Virus record (IMG/VR): IMGVR_UViG_3300030450_000653
Location: 1-21,041 of that record
Length of the DNA stretch: 21,041 nt
From: a virus
Reading direction: 5' to 3' (one strand)
Part shown: one piece after another, positions 14,703-21,041 of the stretch
How positions within the stretch are numbered: the stretch's first letter is position 1
Layout: each line of letters starts with the position of its first letter
The notes under the pieces: model-generated
What the model was told of the DNA's origin: nothing
What the model saw: the letters and a program-made list of their open reading frames with translations, nothing else
Database searches by the model: none
Program-made: the position numbers and the translations under genes

Positions 14703-16529
14703 AATTGTTACCTTTGCTTTTTCAGCAATTTGTTTTGAACGTCCAACTCCAACAAGCCTACTTTGATCTGCAGGAACACTTACGCTTGATACTTCAAGAG
14801 GTGTCCAACTAGCTCTATAGTAATCCTCGTCTTTATCTTTCATTCTTGTTAATTTATCAACTCGATAGCCTACGCTTATATTCATGCGTATACCATCAAG
14901 CACATCTCTAAAAACTTCTTCAGCTAAAGCAGACCGACCAAATCTTACTACTGCTATTGTCCTGTTAGCAGTCTGATCAAGTTTAAATTCTTCAATAACA
15001 CCAATTTGTTTTGTCATATCGTGATCTAACAAAAGTGGCGCTCTTCCTGATTCCATAAACTCCATGTTTATATCTTCAGGTGAGTGTCCTAGAACTTCCA
15101 TTCCAAAACTTCTCTCTACAGGCTCTTCACTAGAAACGCCTACTCGAACCAATCTTTTTTCCTCGTCAATATGATGAGCTTTAGTAAGATCAACAGTTCT
15201 GTAATTAACTTTTAAATTAACTACTTTTCTATCTTTTTCTTCTTCATCTTCATCATGGTAAGGTCTTGATTCTTCAGTCATTTCCATTTCTTCGCCTTCT
15301 TCTTCATCCTCGTGATGCTTTGCAAACTCGACAACAACTTTATCATCGGTTTCGCTTACATTGAGGATATGCCTATCCTGTTTATCTTCCATAGATTTCT
15401 CCTCTTTGCTTGATAAAGGATGTGATTCAGGAAGCAAATCAGTATCATGCTTCCCACCTTGAAACCTCCCATTGCGTAAAGCAAATAAGAAGCTATTAAC
15501 TCTTGCGTATGCCCATTGTTCAGGTGAGCTTACATTAGGTCTTACTGAAGCAGGATTGGTCTTGTAAGCACCAATACCTCTTTCAAAGACTGCAAGTAGT
15601 GTTCTGTAAGTTGTTCTTTTAGAAGCCACATTTCCAACCTCTTCATTATGTTTTTCAACTTTTTCTCTAAGACCTTTTTCAACAGCATCAGATACTTGTC
15701 TATCTTGATCTACTTCTCTGACTTCAATCTTATTACCCATACCTTTATGATTGACACAGTAATAATATAAATCAGGAGTATCTTCCAAAATCTCTATACT
15801 AATTGATGCTCCATCTTCACCTGCTTTACCTTCAACACCTACGCCTTTTGTATACGCACTTCCTTCTCTATGAGTGCCATCTTCTGTTGTTGAAAATCTT
15901 AATGCGTGTGTTTTGTTGGAAGCATCACTTAAATCAAACTTGTATGTATTACCTTCAAGCATAATAAGTCTTGGTGATAGTTCGCCATCTAAATAAAACT
16001 TGTTACCCTCACCATACTTATTTTCACCCTCTTTGATAATTACTTTATATTCAATTGTTTCTTGTCTTGTTGCCATTTCTCTATCCTGTTGTGCTTGACT
16101 TGCTGATCCTGATTCTTTTTGTTCTAAATATTTTATAGCTTCTAGTATTACATCCTTCATTTTTTGTTCACCAAGATTACCAATAATCAGCCACTTAATC
16201 TGAGCTACTACACCTGCAATGTTTGATGGTCTTGCTTTTTTATCACCTGATTTAAATTGTGATCCATCTTCAAAATGTCTTGCAGCCCAAGCTTCTCGTT
16301 CTTTGATTTTTTTTAAAACTTCAGGTGAATCATCACCATCTAATGCTCGCATCAATAGTCTAAATGATCTATTGCCTTCAATATTGCCACCTGCTTTCCA
16401 AATCTTAGGATCATTTTCTTTTAGACCTTCTGCAAATCTTTTATCAAAAACAGGATAATTAGAGTTTCTTAATGATATTTTTTTATCTTCACCCTTTGTT
16501 GGAAAATCAGTTAAGTTATGTTTACTCAT
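13455..16529 (-). CDS. Head polyprotein: helical module, cupredoxin-like domain, S78-type prohead protease and HK97-fold major capsid protein
   Basis: Start chosen at the ATG at 16529 (MSKHNLTDFPTKGEDKK): it has AAGGTGG 8 bases upstream and overlaps the portal stop (ATGAGTAA). An upstream codon at 16577 would add only a poor 16-residue extension. The product is 1024 residues, in this numbering: (1) helical module about 60-140, with REAWAARHFEDG and AGVVAQIKWLIIGNLGEQKM; (2) cupredoxin-like domain about 159-271, candidate ligands H208, C258, H261, M264; (3) conserved module about 284-374 with RGIGAYKTNP, SPEQWAYARVNSFL and KHDTDLLP; (4) acidic linker about 402-434; (5) HK97 gp4-like protease about 470-595, with H503 in LLLDHD, S552 in NISVGY and E579 in TPLEVSSVS; (6) HK97-fold capsid from M610. 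No stop separates protease and capsid. Internal starts probably yield nested products. Domains 5 and 6 are secure; 2 is well supported by motif; 1 and 3 are recognised only as recurring marine-phage modules. Confidence 0.88.
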   Translation of the reverse strand: MSKHNLTDFPTKGEDKKISLRNSNYPVFDKRFAEGLKENDPKIWKAGGNIEGNRSFRLLMRALDGDDSPEVLKKIKEREAWAARHFEDGSQFKSGDKKARPSNIAGVVAQIKWLIIGNLGEQKMKDVILEAIKYLEQKESGSASQAQQDREMATRQETIEYKVIIKEGENKYGEGNKFYLDGELSPRLIMLEGNTYKFDLSDASNKTHALRFSTTEDGTHREGSAYTKGVGVEGKAGEDGASISIEILEDTPDLYYYCVNHKGMGNKIEVREVDQDRQVSDAVEKGLREKVEKHNEEVGNVASKRTTYRTLLAVFERGIGAYKTNPASVRPNVSSPEQWAYARVNSFLFALRNGRFQGGKHDTDLLPESHPLSSKEEKSMEDKQDRHILNVSETDDKVVVEFAKHHEDEEEGEEMEMTEESRPYHDEDEEEKDRKVVNLKVNYRTVDLTKAHHIDEEKRLVRVGVSSEEPVERSFGMEVLGHSPEDINMEFMESGRAPLLLDHDMTKQIGVIEEFKLDQTANRTIAVVRFGRSALAEEVFRDVLDGIRMNISVGYRVDKLTRMKDKDEDYYRASWTPLEVSSVSVPADQSRLVGVGRSKQIAEKAKVTIMSNEKQEINLDEVRSESAEAAKKEFARNSKEILDLAVKHNKRDLAHQAISEGKSVEEFRGILLDNISNDTPLETPKDIGLTEKETKRFSLLRAINAMANPTDRRAQEAAKFEFEASEAAQRSYGQTAQGIMLPDEVLRNWNQRDLSAGSDGDLIGQDYRAGDFIDVLRNNSAVMPLATMLNGLSGDVKIPRKTAAASAAFISSEGGAAGESELTVGNVSMSPKSLGAFTDITRQLMIQSSIDVENLVRNDLAASMAIAIDDAALEGSGSSGNPTGITNTSGINTVSLSSAAAPTFAEMVSMETAVRVDNALLGDLAYIVHPTNYGTLKTTEKATNTAQFVAVNDEINGYRAVVSPQLTANNYVFGNFNDLLIGMFGGLDIVVDPYTSSSSGTVRIVALQSVDVAVRHAVSFCAAS
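14700..14715 (-). promoter_or_regulatory. Internal ribosome-binding site and ATG for the capsid protein
   Basis: Minus strand AAAGG (14715-14711), 8-base spacer TAACAATT, then ATG (14702-14700). This is in frame with the upstream protease, so it only makes sense as a nested start at the protease-capsid junction. Confidence 0.72.
14703..15392 (-). CDS. Prohead protease module (S78-type), nested start candidate
   Basis: An internal ATG at 15392 (MEDKQDRHILNVSETDDKVV) is preceded by AGAGGAG with a 6-base spacer, one of the strongest ribosome-binding sites in the window. From here an acidic stretch (HHEDEEEGEEMEMTEESRPY and onward) leads into the protease: RSFGMEVLGH, APLLLDHD (catalytic His), NISVGYRV (catalytic Ser, 49 residues on) and TPLEVSSVSVPAD (Glu). 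The order His-Ser-Glu and motifs fit HK97 gp4-type proteases. No stop codon follows the module; translation continues into the capsid, so the protein from this start would be a 645-residue protease-capsid fusion unless cleaved or frameshifted. The right boundary given here is the domain boundary, not a stop. Confidence 0.7.
15717..16055 (-). other. Cupredoxin-like (blue-copper fold) domain within the head polyprotein
   Basis: The segment from IEYKVIIKEGENKYGEGNKF to MGNKIEVREV reads as a small beta-sandwich. It carries EGNTYKFDLSDASNKTHALR with H208 after the strand, then a loop T-E-D-G-T-H-R-E-G-S, and the strand LYYYCVNHKGMGNKI. C-x2-H-x2-M is the ligand loop spacing of amicyanin, with the upstream His completing a type-1 copper set. 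It is flanked by unrelated modules. Similar domains occur in marine phage structural proteins to my recollection. Confidence 0.72.
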
Positions 16530-18012
16530 CGTCTGATCCACCTTGTATATTAGCTTCAACAGGCATCTTCTGACCAAAAGGTTGATAAGCTATCTCAATA
16601 CCATATTGTTCTGCTAGCGCTATTTCTTTTTGGTGTTGTTCAAATAACTCTTCTACATCTCTTCCAAAAGCAGAAGAAATATCGCTATAGGTTGTTGTTC
16701 CATTTTGTAATCCTATGACATTTGCTTGCATCTCTTTCAATGGATCAATATGTGAGAATGATCTTGGTATATAAGTTATACCTCTAGCAAACTTATCAAA
16801 CTTACCCATTGGAAGATTTATGTAACCTGTTGACATAGCCATCTCAAGCCAAGATTTAAAAACAGGATCAATAAAATGCTCAATAATAAACTGTTGCATT
16901 ATCTGATAAGCACTTCTATCCTCTAACGCACCTTGACGGATTGAAGAGTAGTTTACTGAACTAAGATCGTTTGATAATGAATGATATGAAATATTAAGAC
17001 CACTTGCGATACTTCTTAATACGCTTGTTGTAAATGAATCAAAAGCAGAATTTGGATGAGATGGATCAAAAGCTTTGAAATCCATACCCGCAGGTAACTG
17101 TTCAAATACACCTGCTTGAGCAGTCATTGTAGGATTAAAAGTGTCCTCAAAATCACCATCACCAACATAGCCATCACCATCAGGACTTATGAAAAATCCC
17201 TGCTTACTTGCTCCAACTCTAGCAGCTACAATCTCAGCTTCGAGATAAGCGTTAAGTTGTTTTACATTAGCCATTACAGGTGCGATAAAAGATACACCTC
17301 TTGTTTGCTCTGCTCTGTTTGGTAAGTATGCGTGTATTATTTCTTCAGCAGGAACTCTAATATATTCTTGAGCAGGTTTAGGATATGTATTGTTGTAAGG
17401 GTGTTTTTTAAATAGGTGATAAGCAACAGGCTTATCGTTTCTATCTACTTCAACACCCATCTTAATACTTCTTCCATTGGGTAAAGTATTATCGTTTTTT
17501 TGTTCGTCTAAATGATCTGCTTCTAAGAACTGTATTTGAAAACCAAAATCTGAATCAGTTGTTTTTATTTTTCTTACTAAGACCTCACCATCTCTAAGCA
17601 AAGTTTCAATAAATATTTTTTGACAATCTAAAAATGACAATCTTCCATTTGCTGTGCAATTACCTAATTGTGTCCATTCTTTCCATGATCTCTCAATCAG
17701 CAGGTTAGCTCCTAAGTCCAATGATCTATCATCATTGTATGACTTGGAGCTTACTCTTACGCCTTGCTTGCCAATGACATTAGATACCATCAGGTTAAGG
17801 TATCTTGAGATATATGCATCGTTGCGAGCTAACTCTCGACCTCTATCTCTTAGGATTCTAAGGTTGTCTTTGACTTCTGCATCGGCACTTGTTGAGGTGG
17901 TTAAGAAGTCTGCAAATAATCTTCCTGTGTTTGCACCTTGATAACTTCTTTTGAAAGCTCTTTTCTTAGCTTTCTTTTTACCATTACCTAAAAAATTATC
18001 ATACCAAGCCAT
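16522..18012 (-). CDS. Portal protein, lambda family
   Basis: This 496-residue protein has the hallmarks of lambda gpB-type portals (Phage_portal_2): ARNDAYISRYLNLMVSNVIG near the N-terminus, RLSFLDCQKIFIETLLRDGE with the conserved D-G-E, QFLEADHLDEQKN, EEIIHAYLPNRAEQTRGVSF, and the signature S-S-V-N-Y-S-S-I-R-Q-G-A-L-E-D-R. It forms the dodecameric ring through which DNA enters and to which the gpW-like protein and connectors bind. The lysine-rich N-terminus (NGKKKAKKRAFKRS) is typical. The ATG overlaps the gpW-like stop as TAATG, and its stop overlaps the head polyprotein start by 8 bases. Length is close to lambda gpB (533). Confidence 0.93.
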   Translation of the reverse strand: MAWYDNFLGNGKKKAKKRAFKRSYQGANTGRLFADFLTTSTSADAEVKDNLRILRDRGRELARNDAYISRYLNLMVSNVIGKQGVRVSSKSYNDDRSLDLGANLLIERSWKEWTQLGNCTANGRLSFLDCQKIFIETLLRDGEVLVRKIKTTDSDFGFQIQFLEADHLDEQKNDNTLPNGRSIKMGVEVDRNDKPVAYHLFKKHPYNNTYPKPAQEYIRVPAEEIIHAYLPNRAEQTRGVSFIAPVMANVKQLNAYLEAEIVAARVGASKQGFFISPDGDGYVGDGDFEDTFNPTMTAQAGVFEQLPAGMDFKAFDPSHPNSAFDSFTTSVLRSIASGLNISYHSLSNDLSSVNYSSIRQGALEDRSAYQIMQQFIIEHFIDPVFKSWLEMAMSTGYINLPMGKFDKFARGITYIPRSFSHIDPLKEMQANVIGLQNGTTTYSDISSAFGRDVEELFEQHQKEIALAEQYGIEIAYQPFGQKMPVEANIQGGSDDE

Positions 18013-18641
18013 TATGAATAGTCCGTTGGATTAATTGCTGAAGTGTTGTCTCCAAACTTTACTTTTATAGTATTGCCTGATCCTTGCTTGTTTCTAATTC
18101 TAGCTAGTTTTATTTCTTTTAAATATTCTGCTTTATATCTATCTCTTAACTCCAATAAATCAGGTAATGGAGTTCTTGAAAGCGATCTTCCTGCAATCGA
18201 CATCGAGCTTTGATCCATAGAAGCTCTGTTCTCCATAACAGCTTCAATTGCATCAAGCACTTTCTTTGCATGACTTCTAAGATCAGCATTTGTGTTGGCT
18301 AGATTAGTTGTAATTTCAGTTCTTCCAGAATCAACCATTATTCTTTCAGAATCAGAACTTCTAGTTATGTAGGCTTCCCAAATATAATCGCCTGTTGCAT
18401 AACTAGCTGTAGTTGATGAACCAACTTCAATGTAGTAGGTGCTATCTGCTTCAGTTGCAGTAATAGTAAACTTCTTACTTCCACCACCACCTACGTCTGA
18501 ATGAAACTCATACGTTAAAGCAAAAGTGCCAACAGGGTAATCATTTGCCAGATCATCCCTTCTCCATGTAAATCTATCGCCTGCAACAAGTTTTGCAGGT
18601 TCAGCAGTTGGATAATTTGTTCTATCGAATCTGTTAGTCAA
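18012..18641 (-). CDS. gpW-like head-tail joining protein with N-terminal beta domain (TTG start)
   Basis: The frame has no usable ATG before residue 103, so it starts at TTG. Two adjacent TTG codons are possible (18644 and 18641); the second lies 6 bases after GAGGA and is preferred. The C-terminal part, about residues 120-178, is helical with DLRSHAKKVLDAIEAVMENR and S-I-A-G-R-S-L-S-R-T-P-L-P-D-L-L-E-L-R-D-R-Y, the gpW-like pattern of a small joining protein that plugs the portal after packaging. Residues 1-115 form a beta-rich domain (RFTWRRDDLANDYPVGTFAL, then ATGDYIWEAYITR). Lambda gpW is only 68 residues, so this is a gpW-like module with an added domain. It lies between terminase and portal, as lambda W does. 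Confidence 0.75.
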   Translation of the reverse strand: MTNRFDRTNYPTAEPAKLVAGDRFTWRRDDLANDYPVGTFALTYEFHSDVGGGGSKKFTITATEADSTYYIEVGSSTTASYATGDYIWEAYITRSSDSERIMVDSGRTEITTNLANTNADLRSHAKKVLDAIEAVMENRASMDQSSMSIAGRSLSRTPLPDLLELRDRYKAEYLKEIKLARIRNKQGSGNTIKVKFGDNTSAINPTDYS

Positions 18642-18644
18642 CAA

Positions 18645-18711
18645 TAATCCTCATAAATGTTATAGATACACCTACTTATAACATTATGAACCATTTTGTT
18701 TTTGTCAATAT
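18645..18711 (-). other. Intergenic gap with a perfect inverted repeat
   Basis: This 67-base gap between large terminase and the gpW-like gene contains AATGTTATA and TATAACATT, a perfect 9-base-pair inverted repeat with a 12-base loop (18656-18685), directly upstream of the gpW-like ribosome-binding site. There is no U-run after it. It could be a weak mRNA hairpin, a regulator site or chance in AT-rich DNA. Confidence 0.55.
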
Positions 18712-20532
18712 CTACTTCCAATTAGTAGCAAAATTACCTCTTTTTATGTTTATTTTGTTTGGATTTTTAGGCTTTTTTGGCTTTGGTGTGCCTTGATCTA
18801 ATATTTTTTGTTCTATCACGTCAAAATTAGGATTAAGTATGTATATCGCACCAAAATTGTAAACTAATGTATCAAGAGCTTCGTTTCTTTTGCCTATCTG
18901 CTTCCAAACTAACTGCTTTTTACCTCTTACCCATTTAGTTATACGCTTTTCACTTGTAAGCTGTTTAAAATATTCTTCATCTAAATCTAAACAAAAATGC
19001 AAAGTAGAATCTTCAGGTTCAGCAGCTATTCTATTAAAGATTGCTTCTTTTGCTGTATCAACTCCAAGTGTGTAGAGAACTGCTTTGTTTTTGCCTACAT
19101 AACTTGGTCTGTTGACTATAGGCTTGCCCTGTATGCTTGCACCTTTGATTGCAAACACTCGTCTTGCTTGTCTTGGCTTTGTAAATGCGTAGACTTGGTT
19201 GGTATGCAATCCACCTGAATCAATACAGGTGCAAGAGATGGGTATGTATCTTCCTGATTCAGTTTTAAATCTTTTCTTTAAATATGCATCAAGATCATTC
19301 CAACACCCAAGAGCATTTGGATCACCCCAAAGTATTTTATAATCAAGCACCCAAGCTTCGTAGTTTTTACCCCAACCAACACACTGCAACTCTAGTCGAT
19401 CTTTTTGCGTATCTACGCCAACAGTTATTGCTAATATATCTTCAGGTATTGTTGTGTGATCGTAGTTTAATCTTCTCTCTAGTAAAGTGTCATACTCTAC
19501 AGAATCACCTTGTTCTTCCCAACTCTCTCCAAGACTTGTATTAATAAATGTTTTTAGTGTTTCAGGATTCTTTTTTGCTTCTAAAAATGCAGTTGCCATT
19601 TGCGCCCAAGTAGACCAAACACTATACAGTTCTGATATATGAAAGCCTGCTGTGCTTTCTGTTTCTTTTGTTGCACGCCACTCACCATGTTTAAGCATCC
19701 ATTGTTTTTTTGATTCTTCTATAACTGATCCACAATGATCGCAAGCATAAGTAGCAGTTTCAGGTTTGTTTTCTTCCCATACTACGTTCTTCCATTTAAG
19801 AACTTGTTTTGTATTACATTCAGGACATGGCACATAGTAGTAGCGTTGATCTGATTCTTCAAAAGCAGATTCAATAGCAGATAAACCTTTGATAGTCGGA
19901 GTGCTACACATAAAAATTTTGCGATTCCAAAATGTTTTAGTTCTAGCAATAGCTAGTGCAATAGGTGATCCTTCTGATCCTGCTGATAGTTCATACCTAT
20001 CGACCTCATCCATCAACAATATTCTAATTGGTCTTGATGCAAGACCGCTTGCACTATTTGATCCAACAATTGATATATGACCACCTGCAAACTTTTTGTG
20101 CATTGTAGTATTACCACTATCTCTACTTCGTGCATCTTTCACACATCCTCTTAGCTTTTCACTATCTCGTATCATTGCTGATAATCTATCTTTACTAAAG
20201 GCTTGACCCATTTGTAGAGTTGGTTGCGTTACAAGTATTGGCGAAGCATCTTGGTCTATGTAATATCCAATCGCATTAAGTAAAATTTCAGTTTTACCAA
20301 CTTGCGATGAAGTCATAACTACAATCCTTTCAATGAAAGGATCGTTAAAAGAATCCATAATCTCTTTTTGATATGGACATCTTGAGGTTGACCATTGACC
20401 TGATTCTGCTGAAGATTCAGGTGATAGTTTTCTATATCTATCTGACCACTCTGAAACTTTTAGATCAGGTGGTGGTTTAAACGTCTGCATCGTGTTTTTC
20501 AACACGTCCTGCATATTCTGTAGGTATTCCAT
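18712..20532 (-). CDS. Terminase large subunit (lambda gpA-like)
   Basis: This 606-residue packaging motor and nuclease has the GpA order. An N-terminal LKVSEWSDRYRKLSPESSAE precedes Walker A at about 74-81 (TSSQVGKT) and Walker B at 171-178 (ILLMDEVD). A C-P-E-C ... C-D-H-C zinc-ribbon-like pair sits at 236-239 and 264-267, as in many GpA proteins. The RNase H-like nuclease has acidic residues D374 (GVDTQKD), D438 (CIDSGG) and D554 (EALDTLVY). The C-terminus is basic (PKPKKPKNPNKINIKRGN). It translocates DNA with ATP and cuts at cos-type ends if the lambda mode holds. The ATG at 20532 would overlap the small subunit by 56 bases; Met15 (20490) is an alternative start with less overlap, and no start has a strong ribosome-binding site. 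Confidence 0.94.
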   Translation of the reverse strand: MEYLQNMQDVLKNTMQTFKPPPDLKVSEWSDRYRKLSPESSAESGQWSTSRCPYQKEIMDSFNDPFIERIVVMTSSQVGKTEILLNAIGYYIDQDASPILVTQPTLQMGQAFSKDRLSAMIRDSEKLRGCVKDARSRDSGNTTMHKKFAGGHISIVGSNSASGLASRPIRILLMDEVDRYELSAGSEGSPIALAIARTKTFWNRKIFMCSTPTIKGLSAIESAFEESDQRYYYVPCPECNTKQVLKWKNVVWEENKPETATYACDHCGSVIEESKKQWMLKHGEWRATKETESTAGFHISELYSVWSTWAQMATAFLEAKKNPETLKTFINTSLGESWEEQGDSVEYDTLLERRLNYDHTTIPEDILAITVGVDTQKDRLELQCVGWGKNYEAWVLDYKILWGDPNALGCWNDLDAYLKKRFKTESGRYIPISCTCIDSGGLHTNQVYAFTKPRQARRVFAIKGASIQGKPIVNRPSYVGKNKAVLYTLGVDTAKEAIFNRIAAEPEDSTLHFCLDLDEEYFKQLTSEKRITKWVRGKKQLVWKQIGKRNEALDTLVYNFGAIYILNPNFDVIEQKILDQGTPKPKKPKNPNKINIKRGNFATNWK

Positions 20533-20977
20533 CTTTTGCTAGTTCATTAAGTGCATCATATACACAATCTTTTAGTAATTTTTCTGCTTCAGCATAATCT
20601 TCAGTCGCAATCATTTGATGTGCAAGTCTTGAAGGCATACCGAGCAGCTTTGCTCTAACATTTGCAACAAAATCAACCCAAGTATCTTGCACGAGTGTTG
20701 CAGGTATTAGTTTGCCCTCTAATTCTGACACTTCTAGCTCTGCTTTGTCTGCTTGTGCCTTTGTAAGCCTTGTTTTCTCCTCTGCAATGTCTCCTGATCC
20801 GCTTTTTTTGTGATAACCCGCTAATTTACGCAAATATCCTATGTAAGAGTGCCTACAAACGTCTATATCAAGTGGTGAACGCCCTCTTTTTGATGGTAAT
20901 ACGCCTTTTTTTATTAATTCTGAAATACTAGCAACAGATAAACCAAGATGTTTTGATACTTCTCTTTGCGTTGCCAT
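20477..20977 (-). CDS. Terminase small subunit (Nu1-like)
   Basis: This 166-residue protein begins MATQREVSKHLGLSVASISE, a winged-helix/HTH N-terminus for recognising the packaging site, followed by GVLPSKRGRSPLDIDVCRHS. The middle helix EEKTRLTKAQADKAELEVSE is the characteristic Nu1/Phage_Nu1-type coiled region, and the C-terminus should bind the large subunit. It lies immediately before the large terminase gene, as in lambda, and overlaps it. The ATG lacks a clear ribosome-binding site (upstream AATTTATAACTA), which is unusual among the genes here. Confidence 0.88.
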   Translation of the reverse strand: MATQREVSKHLGLSVASISELIKKGVLPSKRGRSPLDIDVCRHSYIGYLRKLAGYHKKSGSGDIAEEKTRLTKAQADKAELEVSELEGKLIPATLVQDTWVDFVANVRAKLLGMPSRLAHQMIATEDYAEAEKLLKDCVYDALNELAKDGIPTEYAGRVEKHDADV

Positions 20978-21041
20978 TAGTTATAAATTCAGTAAATGCA
21001 TATCAACTATCGCTAAAAAAAAACTGACGTCGCGAATAACC
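20978..21041. other. Right-edge flank upstream of the small terminase gene
   Basis: Sixty-four bases without a gene reach the window edge. It contains overlapping palindromes GACGTC (21026-21031) and TCGCGA (21030-21035), locally GC-rich in an AT-rich genome, next to a run of nine A (21015-21023). This is the position where lambda-type phages carry cos, but no known cos sequence is recognised. On the minus strand TTGATA and TATAAC occur with a 15-base spacer, a poor promoter match. Confidence 0.35.

Noticed and set aside
16530-16577. Upstream start of the head polyprotein (MVRRCLLKLIYKVDQT)
   Set aside because: It would overlap the portal gene by 56 bases; the ATG at 16529 has a much better ribosome-binding site and the usual small overlap.
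14011-17941. Plus-strand frames opposite the head polyprotein and portal
   Set aside because: Antisense shadows of strongly recognised capsid, protease and portal coding sequence.
20978-21010. Sigma-70-like promoter TTGATA / TATAAC before the small terminase gene
   Set aside because: The spacer is only 15 bases and transcription would begin at or after the ATG; in AT-rich DNA this match is expected by chance.

Overview
This window looks like the packaging, head and tail block of a tailed double-stranded DNA phage (or prophage) with a lambda-like, siphovirus-type late operon. Every convincing gene lies on the minus strand, so the operon reads from the right edge to the left edge. Genes abut or overlap by a few bases almost throughout, there is no gap above 300 bases, and I see no tRNA, insertion sequence, CRISPR array, integrase or lysis gene. 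By eye the GC content is roughly one third. The low GC and several domain types (tail-fibre N-terminus, head-protein modules, a DUF7936-like protein) resemble uncultured marine phages of AT-rich marine bacteria such as pelagiphages. The host itself cannot be read from this sequence.

Reading leftward: small terminase (about 20977-20477), large terminase GpA (20532-18712), a gpW-like head-tail joining protein with an extra N-terminal beta domain and a TTG start (about 18641-18012), and a lambda-family portal (18012-16522). Next comes one very long head ORF (16529-13455) holding, in order, a helical module, a cupredoxin-like domain, a small conserved module, an acidic linker, an HK97/S78-type prohead protease and an HK97-fold major capsid protein. 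Good ribosome-binding sites sit inside this ORF at domain boundaries, so nested products are likely, above all a free 415-residue capsid protein.

After the capsid gene and a GC-rich hairpin come a small lysine-tailed protein, two tandem paralogous FII-like connector proteins, a tail terminator (gpU-like), a 48-residue lysine-rich protein, the tail tube protein and a tail assembly chaperone. The chaperone has a clear -1 frameshift site that yields a G-GT fusion. The tape measure (576 residues) and the tail-tip proteins follow: gpM-like, gpL-like and a gpJ-like central tip protein. A 1605-residue tail fibre then carries about nine tandem 70-85 residue modules and a C-terminal S74 self-cleaving chaperone. 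The left edge cuts a DUF7936-like gene.

The most interesting points are the blue-copper-like domain buried in the head polyprotein, with what appears to be a full set of copper ligands, and the nested in-frame starts of that ORF. Also notable are the frameshift-encoded chaperone extension, the tandem connector paralogs and the modular repeats of the tail fibre.
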